64,000 nucleotides of DNA from Chloroflexota bacterium (GTDB taxonomy: Bacteria > Chloroflexota > UBA6077 > FW602-bin22 > JACPRP01): the NCBI GenBank assembly GCA_016189905.1, contig JACPRP010000040.1:1-64000 (forward strand), given 5' to 3'. The position numbers were made by a program, and so were the translations under genes. Positions within the stretch are counted from its first letter, which is position 1. Every line of letters starts with the position of its first letter. Under the pieces are notes generated by a model, which was given only the letters and a program-made list of their open reading frames with translations, did no database searches and was not told the DNA's origin. Positions 42,204 through 50,213 of this stretch are shown here, piece after piece.

Positions 42204-43721
42204 TCAGGGCAGCCTCGGCTCGGCGGCGGCGTTCTGGCCGGCGATTCTGCCCGAGGTGAAGCACTCGCTGAGATTGCCTCCCAACTGGTAGAGGTGGCCA
42301 AAGAAAGAGCCAAGCTCGCCGACGGCGTAAAGGCGCGGGATCGGCTGGCCGAACGCGTCGATGACCTGTTGCCTGGCGTTGTGCACCGGGCCTCCCTGAG
42401 TATTCGTGATCATCGGCCAGACCTGCGCCGCATAAAATGGCGGCTGCACCAGCGGCATCATCGTGCCCGGAGGGCGATTGAACCTGTCCTTACCGGCCTC
42501 CACGCTGACGTTCCACTCGGCTACAGTCGCCGCTAACCGCTCGGCGTCCATCCTCCCCTCGTTCTCGGGGAAGCGCTCCCTGATGGCCTCCGCCAGCCCG
42601 GCGACGCTATCCGCTTTGACGATCCAGCCTTTCTCGATCTCTTGACTGTTATCTTCGCTCCACTCATATTCGTAGCCAGGGAAGGCCATCGGGCGGGCGA
42701 TAGGGCCAGCCTCCCGGCCCTTCTCATCAAAGAGCATATAAGAAGGAATGCGCGGGTAACCTGGCAGATCGGGATCGAAGATCTCCATCGGGCGATATCC
42801 AGTATCCTGCGGCGCCGGCGGATACTCGTCCATGTATCTCGAACCCAGCTTGTCGACCACGACCCACGGCATCTTTCGTTTAGGGTTGCGATAGCCCGGA
42901 ATCGAGTGCCGGTAGGCGATGGGGGAATCGGGTGTCTTGAAGCCGTAGGAGCCGTGAAGGAGCCACATGTGCCACAGCGCCGCGCCCACCTTTTGCGCCA
43001 TGAGAATGCCGTCCCCTGTGTGCGTGAGTGGACCCATCGAGTAAAATGGAATGCCCTGCAGGTATTGCTTTTTAAGCCAGTCGTTCTGCTCGAAGCCGCC
43101 GGTGGCGAGGATCACGGCTTGACGGGCACGGATGGCGAGTTCTTGTCCGTCTTTTTCGACGATTGCGCCGACCACAGCCCCCGAATCGTCGGTCTCCAAA
43201 CGACGGGCCGGCGTGGAGAGCATCGCCTTTATGCCTCGGGACTCGACGTTGTCGACGGTCACTTTGATAAGATTCACCCCCGCGAGCTTGTTGCGGCAGA
43301 GCAGCCAGTCGAAGCCGTCGAAGCCGGGGACCCTGGGCACTCGAATGCTGTACCAGGTTTCCTGGCCGGGATAGGGATAGCTGCCCTGTTGGCCAGGCAC
43401 CCTCCTGACCTCGGCGCCGTCGATGGCCCCCAGTTCGCGGATGAAGGCCTCGTTTCCCGCGAGGGCCTCGGCGAAAGTGCGAATGATGTCGGTTTCCATT
43501 CGCCCACCCGAGATGGCCGTGAGGTACTGGAAGGCCGCCTCCGCGTCCGCCGCGCACAGGATCTGCCCGCCGGCGAAGATCGAGCATCCGCCCGGGTACT
43601 GGTTCTTCTCGACGATGAGCACGTCGGCTCCGCCGTCTCGGGCTATGACAGCCGCCACGCCGCCAGCCAGTCCATAGCCGACGACGAGCACATCAGTTTC
43701 AATATCCCAAGCTTGTCGCAT
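42204..43721 (-). CDS. FAD-dependent oxidoreductase, FAD_binding_2 type
   Basis: A 505-residue flavoprotein of the fumarate reductase / ketosteroid dehydrogenase superfamily. It starts with a Rossmann loop, DVLVVGYGLAGGVAAVIA, then IVEKNQYPGGCSIFAGG, has VILATGGFEQND in the middle and ends RLYAVGELGSFFGHLYQLGGN. It should oxidise or reduce a C=C bond next to a carbonyl; I cannot name the substrate. It is the last gene of the dehydratase operon, with AGGAGG overlapping the preceding stop. A role in reducing or desaturating the product of the radical enzyme is a reasonable guess. Confidence 0.85.
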   Translation of the reverse strand: MRQAWDIETDVLVVGYGLAGGVAAVIARDGGADVLIVEKNQYPGGCSIFAGGQILCAADAEAAFQYLTAISGGRMETDIIRTFAEALAGNEAFIRELGAIDGAEVRRVPGQQGSYPYPGQETWYSIRVPRVPGFDGFDWLLCRNKLAGVNLIKVTVDNVESRGIKAMLSTPARRLETDDSGAVVGAIVEKDGQELAIRARQAVILATGGFEQNDWLKKQYLQGIPFYSMGPLTHTGDGILMAQKVGAALWHMWLLHGSYGFKTPDSPIAYRHSIPGYRNPKRKMPWVVVDKLGSRYMDEYPPAPQDTGYRPMEIFDPDLPGYPRIPSYMLFDEKGREAGPIARPMAFPGYEYEWSEDNSQEIEKGWIVKADSVAGLAEAIRERFPENEGRMDAERLAATVAEWNVSVEAGKDRFNRPPGTMMPLVQPPFYAAQVWPMITNTQGGPVHNARQQVIDAFGQPIPRLYAVGELGSFFGHLYQLGGNLSECFTSGRIAGQNAAAEPRLP

Positions 43722-43730
43722 AGAAACCTC

Positions 43731-45158
43731 CTAAGCACATGAAAGCATCTCGACGAACGCTTCGATGCGGTTATCGGTTTGTTCGACCGATTCGCCGCGT
43801 CCCAGGGCATCGCTGAAAATGGTCATGCAGGGGATGTCGCTTTCCTTCTGCACGATGTCGCAGACCAGGCGCGCAACCGCCGACTGGAAGTTGCACCCCC
43901 ATTGATAGCCGAAGATCAGCCCGTCGGCGCGCGACTGCTTGACCTGATCGACCACCCAGCGCGCGCGCTCCTCGGTGGGCAGATCGTAGGGCTCCAATAG
44001 AGTGCCGCGAGCATAGTTCCCGTAGGGATCGCCCTCCTCGTGCACGTCAGGCATCCAGACGTAGCTCCAGCGATCGTCGGCGCCGACGAGGACACCGCCG
44101 GCGCTATCCAGCTTGTGCAGATTCGGATCGAAGCAGGAGCCACACTTGAAAACCCGCACCGGACGCGCGGCTAGCTCGGCGCCGCTCTGCGATCTGGCGA
44201 CCCTCTCGCGCACCTCATCGCGCATCTGTGCGAGCACGTGCTCGGCGGCGACCGGATCGGCATCACAGTCTTTGCCCATCGCGAGGATGCCGTAGAACAT
44301 GGCGCTGCCGGTGGGCGGAACTGCGGCCGATCTGAATAGCTCGACGATCTCACGGGTCAGCCCGCGAATCCGATTGTGAGCGCGAATCTGAGCCCGAAAC
44401 TCTTCGTCTGTCGTCGTCCGGCCGGTCACCTCATCCAGCTTCGCTATCAAACGCCGGATGCCGGCGGCCACGTAGTCCACGGCCCAGCTCTTGTGGCGCT
44501 CATAGTTTGGCGGATAATCCACCAGCAAGCTCTCGGTTTTCAGCGGATTGGAGCGGTGGGATTCGACGAGGAAGGTCACGTCCGAACAGCGCGTGCGCGT
44601 GTAGGGCGCCAGTAACGAGACCGGCACGACACCGTTACGAATCGCCGTGTGGCATGTAACCTGACGACAGGTCTCGTAAGCAACCACGCGGTTCCCTTCC
44701 TCGTGAATATCGGCTTTTTTCCAGTCCTTGTTCCGCAGGTTCAGCCCCTCGGCCACGTAGTAGCACGCCAGGGTCGTCATATCGCCCGGTCGCAGCGGAA
44801 CCACGTCGGCCGCGTAGTAAGGCTCTAGCGTCTGTCCACCCTGCACGTAAATCAGAGGCTTTCCCTGCTGCCGCAGCTTCTCCACCCTGAACCGTCGTGA
44901 GATAACCAGATAATTCAGCTTGAGGCCGCTGATCAGATCGACGTAATAGGGCAAGCGCTGCGGCGAATTCGGGTTGCTGGTAAACACGAAGGGGAACTTG
45001 CGCGGGCCCTCGTCAGTCATAAACTCCCAGATTTCCTCTGGCGAAACCGTTGTGCCGTCCCGAAGAGGCAGCGGACCTGTCGCGAGAAACTGCTCCTTGA
45101 TCTCTTGCGGATAATAAAGCAGGTCGTTCTTGACCACCATCGGATAGATATCCGGCAT
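43731..45158 (-). CDS. 2-hydroxyacyl-CoA dehydratase-family protein, long form B2
   Basis: A 475-residue protein of the HgdB/BcrBC family, about 80-100 residues longer than usual subunits. Candidate Fe-S cysteines are in YETCRQVTCHTAI, FKCGSCFDPN and GYQWGCNFQSA. The C-terminus (IPCMTIFSDALGRGESVEQT...RIEAFVEML) is the family ending. It resembles the long forms at 45209 and 50214 (about 65-70 percent identical by eye) but is the most divergent of the three and starts with a different sequence. Such subunits pair to hold the site where a one-electron reductant drives elimination of water or ring reduction on a CoA ester. Substrate unknown. Confidence 0.82.
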   Translation of the reverse strand: MPDIYPMVVKNDLLYYPQEIKEQFLATGPLPLRDGTTVSPEEIWEFMTDEGPRKFPFVFTSNPNSPQRLPYYVDLISGLKLNYLVISRRFRVEKLRQQGKPLIYVQGGQTLEPYYAADVVPLRPGDMTTLACYYVAEGLNLRNKDWKKADIHEEGNRVVAYETCRQVTCHTAIRNGVVPVSLLAPYTRTRCSDVTFLVESHRSNPLKTESLLVDYPPNYERHKSWAVDYVAAGIRRLIAKLDEVTGRTTTDEEFRAQIRAHNRIRGLTREIVELFRSAAVPPTGSAMFYGILAMGKDCDADPVAAEHVLAQMRDEVRERVARSQSGAELAARPVRVFKCGSCFDPNLHKLDSAGGVLVGADDRWSYVWMPDVHEEGDPYGNYARGTLLEPYDLPTEERARWVVDQVKQSRADGLIFGYQWGCNFQSAVARLVCDIVQKESDIPCMTIFSDALGRGESVEQTDNRIEAFVEMLSCA

Positions 45159-45180
45159 TGCCTTGCCCCCTTTCCTAACC

Positions 45181-45203
45181 AGAAAGCGCCGACCTGGCGG
45201 CGC
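45181..45203 (-). terminator. Hairpin with T-run between dehydratase genes
   Basis: On the minus strand GCGCCG, loop, CGGCGC, then TTTCT. A matching hairpin follows the duplicate gene at 50186. It lies inside the operon, so it may reduce expression of the two genes after it. Confidence 0.6.
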
Positions 45204-45208
45204 ATCAG

Positions 45209-46639
45209 CTACGCGGCGTAGGAGAGCATCTCGACAAAGGCCGCGATGCGATTTTGGGTTTGTTCGGTCGATTCACCACGCCCCAGCTCGTCGAGACTGA
45301 GGGTGGTCGCGGGGATATCGGTTTCCTTCTGCACTATGTCGCAAACCATACGCGCGACGGCTGACTGGAAGTTGCACCCCCACTGGTAACCGAAGATCAG
45401 ACCCTCGGCTCGCGACATCCTGACCTGATCGACGATCCAGGCCGCGCGGTCCTCCGTGGGAAGATCGTACGGCGCCGACAGGGTCGTCCTGGCATAGTTC
45501 GCGAAGATATCGCCTTCCTCCTCTACGTCTGGCGTCGAGATATCGCTCCACCAGTCATCGGCGCTGACGAGCGCGCCTCCTGCCCGGTCCAGCGCGTGAA
45601 AGTTTATGGCGATGCACGAGCCACACTTAAATATGCGGGCAGGCCGCTCGGCCAATTCCCCACCCTTCAAAGGCACCGCCGTTCGCTCCCGCACCTCATC
45701 ACGCAATTGTGTCAGTACGTGCTCCGCCGCCACCGGATCGCCATCGCAATCCTTGCCCAGCGCGAGAATGCGGTAGACCAGCACGCTGGACGCAGGCGGA
45801 ACAGGCGCGGCCCTCCAGACCTCGATCGTCTCGCGCGCCAGGCGCCGAACGCGGTTGTAGGCGCCTATCTGCCGGCGGAAATCATCGGCCGTCGTCGTCT
45901 TGCCCGAAATGGCGTCAATTCTGGCGATCAATTGTCGGATGTTCTCGGCCACGTACTCCACGGCCCACGTCTTGTCAGGCGCGTAGTTGGTAGGATAGTC
46001 CACGAGGAAACAGTCAACCTTCCTCGAGCTGTCGCGATGGGACTCGACGAGGAAGGTCGCGTCCGAGCAGCGCACCCGCGTGTAAGGGGCGACCAGATCC
46101 ACCGGCACCACGTTGTTGCGGATCGCCGCGTGGGTGGTGATCTGATGGCAGGCCTCCATCGAGACGGTGCGGCTTCCTTCCTCGCGGATGTCTATCTTCT
46201 TCCAATCCTTGTTCCGAATGTCCAGGCCTTCGGCCACGTAGTAGCACGCCAGCTCCGTCATATCGCCGGGCCGCAGGGGAAGAGCATCGGCGGCGTAATA
46301 AGGCTCCAGCGGCTGGCCACCCTGCACCAGCACCAGAGGCTTGCCTAGTTTTCGCATCTTCTCCACCCTGAAGCGCCGCGAAATGATCATGTAGTAAAGC
46401 TTGATGCTGCCGATCAGATCGACGTAGTAGGGCAGGCGCTGCGGAGAGTTGGGATTGCTGGTGAACATGTAGGGGAACCTGCGCGGTCCCTCGTCGGTCA
46501 TAAACTCCCAGATTTCCTCCGGCGACGCCCGCGTCCCGTCCCGAAAGGGCAGCGGGCCGGTGGCCAGAAACCGCTCTTTGATCTCTTCAGGGTAGAGCAG
46601 CAGGCCGTCTCTCTCCACCATGCTGTAGCTCTCTAGCAT
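45209..46639 (-). CDS. 2-hydroxyacyl-CoA dehydratase-family protein, long form B1
   Basis: A 476-residue HgdB/BcrBC-family subunit. It begins MLESYSMVERDGLLLYPEEI; cysteines appear in FKCGSCIAINF, GYQWGCNFQSA and RMVCDIVQ. It is nearly the same as the protein at 50214 (over 85 percent by eye). The AAGGAGGCGGC ribosome site, the ATGCTAGAGAGC start and the downstream hairpin are also shared, so one is a copy of the other. ATG 46639 overlaps the preceding stop by seven bases. It probably pairs with the 394-residue short subunit encoded just upstream. The frame continues upstream, but the shared ribosome site fixes this start. Confidence 0.84.
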   Translation of the reverse strand: MLESYSMVERDGLLLYPEEIKERFLATGPLPFRDGTRASPEEIWEFMTDEGPRRFPYMFTSNPNSPQRLPYYVDLIGSIKLYYMIISRRFRVEKMRKLGKPLVLVQGGQPLEPYYAADALPLRPGDMTELACYYVAEGLDIRNKDWKKIDIREEGSRTVSMEACHQITTHAAIRNNVVPVDLVAPYTRVRCSDATFLVESHRDSSRKVDCFLVDYPTNYAPDKTWAVEYVAENIRQLIARIDAISGKTTTADDFRRQIGAYNRVRRLARETIEVWRAAPVPPASSVLVYRILALGKDCDGDPVAAEHVLTQLRDEVRERTAVPLKGGELAERPARIFKCGSCIAINFHALDRAGGALVSADDWWSDISTPDVEEEGDIFANYARTTLSAPYDLPTEDRAAWIVDQVRMSRAEGLIFGYQWGCNFQSAVARMVCDIVQKETDIPATTLSLDELGRGESTEQTQNRIAAFVEMLSYAA

Positions 46640-47817
46640 GCCGCCGCCTCCTTTTCCTCTCGCTGCATGTAAATCACGTCGATGAAGCTCTCCACACGCG
46701 TCCGCAGCGCCTCCACATCGGACGGAGAGTATTCGGTGTGTATCTCGAGGAAAGGCACGCCGAGCTTTTCCTGCATATATTTCATCGTGGCATTGGCCTT
46801 GAAGGTGAACGGGTCGCAGAAGCGCAGCGTGTGGTAGATCATGCCCTCTGCCCGGTGCTCTTTGGCCAGTTGGACCATCGTCGTGAAGCGCTTGTCTTCG
46901 TCCAATGGCAAGAGGCACGGCAGGGAGGCGCACGGGATGCGATCGAGGTAGGCATCGGCGAGGCCATCCAGCGAGTGGTCGTGCACCATCAGCTCCTTGT
47001 GGAAGCGCAAGCCGGTGCAGAGATCGTCGACGACGATCCGGCCCCCCAGTTGCTCGATGAGGTCGATGATCTTTGTGTCCCCTGGCGCCAGTATGCTGCC
47101 AGAAACGAAGATGCGCGGTCGGTTATTAGGCTTAGCCGTCTCTCCCACCGACTCGACCTCGGTCAGAAGGTCCTTCAACAGCGACAGATATTGCCGGCGA
47201 TCCAGGTAGAAACCTGCCTGGACCACATCGAATATGTCACGCCAACTGATCGGCGATGCATCCCGCGATTGACGCGCGTAGAGCTCGAGGATGGCTTCAC
47301 GAATCTGCCGATACAATTCTATCGACTCGCTCAGTCGCCCAGGCTCAAGCGTGCGCCCAGTCATCGCCTCGACCTGTCGGACGAAGTCGGCCATCTCGTG
47401 CCTGAAGAACACCCTGCCCTCGGGCAGGTAGAAGTTGCGGGGCACTCCCAGGGCCACCACTTCTGGCTTGAAGTAGTATTTCACTAGCTCCGACAGTCGG
47501 AACATCTGGATGCACGTGCCGGCCACCGCGACGAAGTCCGAGTTCTGCACGTAGGGGTCCTTCCCGTCGGCGAAAAGCCCCACGGATTCCCTGATGAACA
47601 CGCAGTTGTTCGTCGACACGTAGCGTGCGCCCAGGTCGACGAGTGTCTCATCGCCCCCACGCCCCAGCCGCACGGGAATCAGTCCCAACGCGTCGATTAT
47701 CTCTTCGGGTATGTAGCAGCAGAAATAGCCCAGCACTTTCTCGCCTCTGGCCCTCGCCTCTATCAGCTCGCTCGGCCGACGCTCTACTGCCTGACGGATG
47801 CGTTCCAATGTTTTCAT
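46633..47817 (-). CDS. 2-hydroxyacyl-CoA dehydratase-family protein, short form A
   Basis: A 394-residue subunit of ordinary family length. It contains VLGYFCCYIPEEIIDALGLIPVRLG, the usual N-terminal pattern, and three cysteines expected to bind a [4Fe-4S] cluster: STNNCVFIRE, VAGTCIQMF and LRFCDPFTFK. The ATG at 47817 overlaps the activator stop (ATGA), which fixes the start. A longer frame exists upstream but runs antisense-like through the activator gene. Short plus long subunit pairs occur in benzoyl-CoA reductases of the Bzd type and in hydroxyacyl-CoA dehydratases; this sequence alone does not separate the two. Confidence 0.86.
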   Translation of the reverse strand: MKTLERIRQAVERRPSELIEARARGEKVLGYFCCYIPEEIIDALGLIPVRLGRGGDETLVDLGARYVSTNNCVFIRESVGLFADGKDPYVQNSDFVAVAGTCIQMFRLSELVKYYFKPEVVALGVPRNFYLPEGRVFFRHEMADFVRQVEAMTGRTLEPGRLSESIELYRQIREAILELYARQSRDASPISWRDIFDVVQAGFYLDRRQYLSLLKDLLTEVESVGETAKPNNRPRIFVSGSILAPGDTKIIDLIEQLGGRIVVDDLCTGLRFHKELMVHDHSLDGLADAYLDRIPCASLPCLLPLDEDKRFTTMVQLAKEHRAEGMIYHTLRFCDPFTFKANATMKYMQEKLGVPFLEIHTEYSPSDVEALRTRVESFIDVIYMQREEKEAAAC

Positions 47818-48599
47818 CCTCGCGCTGCCCTGCCTTTCGCGATAATTGCCGCGCCGATCGCGCCGACGAGCTGTGGATCGCCCGGCAGGCCAATCGGCGC
47901 GATACCCAGAAGCTCCCCGACGACAGATTGCATGCCGACATTCTTGCCCACGCCGCCGGTGAAGGCCAGCTCCGACTCGACACCCACGCGCGAAAGCAAT
48001 CCGGCTACACGCCGTCCGACGGAATAGTGGACCCCGGCGACGATGTTCTCGGGTTTTTCGCCCCTGGCCATCAGGCTGATGCACTCCGATTCGGCGAAGA
48101 TGGTGCAGGTGCTGCTCACCGGAACCCGTTCGGTCGCCGTGTTGCACAACTGGCCCAGCTCCGCGACCTCTACCTCGAATACTTTTGCGACCACTTCCAG
48201 GAAGCGGCCGGTGCCGGCGGCGCACTTGTCATTCAGGACGAAGTTGACCACCTGTCCTCTTTCCCCAACACGTATCGCCTTGCAATCCTGTCCGCCGATG
48301 TCGAGCACCGTCCTCACTTTGGGGTTCAGGTAGTACGCTCCCATGGCGTGGCAGGTTATCTCGGTGGTCGTGCCGTTGGCGAACGGGGCGACAATACGCC
48401 CATAGCCAGTGGCCACGGTGAATCGAACATCGTCAGAGCGCAGATTTGCCTTTTCCAGGGCCTGTTCGAGGGCCATTCGTCCGCTCCGCTCGGAGCTAAC
48501 CCTCGTAGGCACCACCGCGTGGGACAGAATGTCCCGATCGTTCATAATGACCGCCTTGGCGGCCACGGACCCAATGTCTACTCCCGCAAAAGCTCCCAC
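47814..48599 (-). CDS. Dehydratase/reductase activating ATPase (HgdC/BcrAD family)
   Basis: A 261-residue ASKHA-fold ATPase. It starts MGAFAGVDIGSVAAKAVI and has VLDIGGQDCKAI, NDKCAAGTGRFLE, CTIFAESECISL and TGGVGKNVG. The two half-sites of a homodimer share one [4Fe-4S] cluster through the conserved Cys. It uses ATP to push one low-potential electron into the dehydratase or reductase. The GTG at 48599 is nine bases after AGGAGG. One activator for several partner subunits is economical and suggests the paralogous subunits swap on one machine. Confidence 0.92.
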   Translation of the reverse strand: MGAFAGVDIGSVAAKAVIMNDRDILSHAVVPTRVSSERSGRMALEQALEKANLRSDDVRFTVATGYGRIVAPFANGTTTEITCHAMGAYYLNPKVRTVLDIGGQDCKAIRVGERGQVVNFVLNDKCAAGTGRFLEVVAKVFEVEVAELGQLCNTATERVPVSSTCTIFAESECISLMARGEKPENIVAGVHYSVGRRVAGLLSRVGVESELAFTGGVGKNVGMQSVVGELLGIAPIGLPGDPQLVGAIGAAIIAKGRAARG

Positions 48600-48649
48600 A
48601 GACACTTCCCTCCTCACAACATCGTCTATTTTTTCGCCGTCGAACCTGC

Positions 48650-49819
48650 CTACTGGTATCGGCCAAGTTGCTGGATCGCGTAATCTACGTACTGGCTATC
48701 GACGAAATCCTCGGGCTTTGGCTTCTCTTTGATCTGCCCGGTTTGCAAGAGCCAGTCCACCTGTTGCATCAGGCTGTCCATGTTGAGATAGCCGTCAGGG
48801 TTCAGCCCGGGAGGCGCTATCTTTTCCCATAGGGCGGCGTCCTTCATCGTCGTCGCCTGAACGAGCATCCTGATTATCTCGGACTTGCTCTTGTTCTTCA
48901 TAAAGGCGTCGTTGTAATCCCTGGCGCCCTTGATGTAGGCGATCATGAAGCGCCTGGCTACGTCGGGCTTTTCCTTCATAAACGCCTCTGAATACGATAT
49001 CCCCGTGAGTTGGTGATCGGGGGTCGCCTCGTCGAAGCCCAGAACACGAACGGCGACGCCCGCCTCAATGGCCTTGACGACCGTTGGCTCCGACACCACC
49101 CCAGCGTCGATGCTGCCTCCGGCAAACGCCGCTGGCATATCGGTGATCTTGAGATCGACCAGGTCGACGTCGTCCATCGTGAGCCCGACCGTCTTAAGCG
49201 CAGTATAAAGATTGTAGCCGTTGACGCTGGCCTTGGCAGGTGGCGCGATGGCAACCTTCATGCCCTTCAGGTCAGAAAGGCCTTTGTACTTTCCCTGATC
49301 CACCAGGTCTTTGCGCACCAGGAGGGCGATGAAACCGTTACCTTTCGACAATCTTCCCTTGTCGGCGACGCCCTTCACGCGGACGCCTCGCGCCAGCGCG
49401 TTGTAGAAAGCGGCGCTGCCCATCACTCCGGCCACTTCTAACTGGCCTGTCGACAGGGCAGGCACCATCTCTCCCGCCGCGCTGAACGGCTCGAACTGAA
49501 ACTGGATACCTTGCTCTTTGAAGTAGCCCCTGCCATCGGCGATAAAAAGGCTCGCGTCAGAGGCCCCCCCTTGCAGCCCAACGCGCACGACGGCGAGGTC
49601 TTTGGGGGCCGAAGCAGCAGCAGCGGGGGTGGCGGACTCTGTCGCCGGCGTCGCCGCCTTCTCCTGTTGTTCCACCTTGGCAGCCGCCGTCGGCTTCGGC
49701 TGCTCGGAGGACGGCTTCGCCTTTTCGACGGGCGGCGCAGACTGCGTACAGCCTGCCAGACCCAGAGTTAAAGCCACGACAGCGATAACGCCTGTGAGGA
49801 TCAGGTAGTTTCTGCTCAT
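48650..49819 (-). CDS. NitT/TauT-type ABC substrate-binding lipoprotein 3
   Basis: A 389-residue lipoprotein. The signal ends LTLGLAGCTQSAP with Cys as anchor; a short Lys/Pro/Glu-rich spacer follows. The domain begins VVRVGLQGGASDASLF and has GYFKEQGIQFQFEP and LKGMKVAIAPPAKAS. It is the first gene of the dehydratase operon, 50 bp before the activator, which ties ligand binding directly to the radical enzyme. It is more distant from paralogues 1 and 2. The start is ATG 49819 with AAAGGAG upstream. No permease or ATPase accompanies it. Confidence 0.84.
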   Translation of the reverse strand: MSRNYLILTGVIAVVALTLGLAGCTQSAPPVEKAKPSSEQPKPTAAAKVEQQEKAATPATESATPAAAASAPKDLAVVRVGLQGGASDASLFIADGRGYFKEQGIQFQFEPFSAAGEMVPALSTGQLEVAGVMGSAAFYNALARGVRVKGVADKGRLSKGNGFIALLVRKDLVDQGKYKGLSDLKGMKVAIAPPAKASVNGYNLYTALKTVGLTMDDVDLVDLKITDMPAAFAGGSIDAGVVSEPTVVKAIEAGVAVRVLGFDEATPDHQLTGISYSEAFMKEKPDVARRFMIAYIKGARDYNDAFMKNKSKSEIIRMLVQATTMKDAALWEKIAPPGLNPDGYLNMDSLMQQVDWLLQTGQIKEKPKPEDFVDSQYVDYAIQQLGRYQ

Positions 49820-49924
49820 CGCCACTCCTTTGCGCACAAAACCTATGTGTACTAGCCCTGCACCTGATAGAGGCTAACGACAGTTTGAACCGCCGAACCT
49901 CGACAGTGACGTCCTGTGGGCGAT

Positions 49925-50080
49925 AATCGATCGGGAGAATCTCGCGCCGTGGTGCGGATTCCGTGGCAGGCACAAAGATAGCATTAATTCATTAACCATC
50001 ATTGCTGCGACGATGCAGATAACGTTGCCGTCGTGGCAACCCAAACAAGAGGATTTCTCCTGCGGACAATGTGCGTTATA
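49925..50080 (-). ncRNA. Structured leader RNA, copy 4 (divergent)
   Basis: The leader of NitT-like gene 3 and the dehydratase operon. RNA strand: GUCCGCAGGAGAAAUCCU (a small AGGA/UCCU hairpin, 50061-50050), CUCUUG, then UUGCC-ACGAC-GGCAA (50039-50025), and further down GUGCCUGCC...UCCGCACC...GCGCG (49972-49932). The first 40 bases align with copy 5 at 52060, and the 3' part with copies 1-3. Weaker than copies 1 and 2. Confidence 0.45.
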
Positions 50081-50086
50081 CAAGAG

Positions 50087-50115
50087 AATATAGTACCTTA
50101 TGGAATGCTTGTCAA
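50087..50115 (-). promoter_or_regulatory. Promoter of the dehydratase operon
   Basis: Minus strand TTGACA (50110-50115), 17 bp, TATATT (50087-50092). Spacer begins AGCAT as in the promoter at 52025. Confidence 0.8.
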
Positions 50116-50185
50116 CATGATGAACTTGTCATATGAATGAAAGCGGGCAGTTTCTAAACCGAACGTCGACCCGTTAACGCTACCA

Positions 50186-50208
50186 AGAAAGCGCCGATCT
50201 GGCGGCGC
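50186..50208 (-). terminator. Terminator after long form B3
   Basis: Minus strand GCGCCG, loop, CGGCGC, TTTCTT. It is the counterpart of the hairpin at 45181, duplicated along with the gene. Confidence 0.7.
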
Positions 50209-50213
50209 ATCTG

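Noticed and set aside
42005-42313. Minus-strand frame across the MITE-like element
   Set aside because: It crosses the element and the palindrome and overlaps the oxidoreductase gene; no support.
46640-46933. N-terminal extension of dehydratase long form B1
   Set aside because: The extension overlaps the preceding gene out of frame. The shared ribosome site and start in the duplicate at 51644 fix the start at 46639.
47818-48225. N-terminal extension of the short dehydratase subunit
   Set aside because: It runs through the activator gene in another frame, is Arg-rich and has no family match; ATGA coupling fixes the start at 47817.
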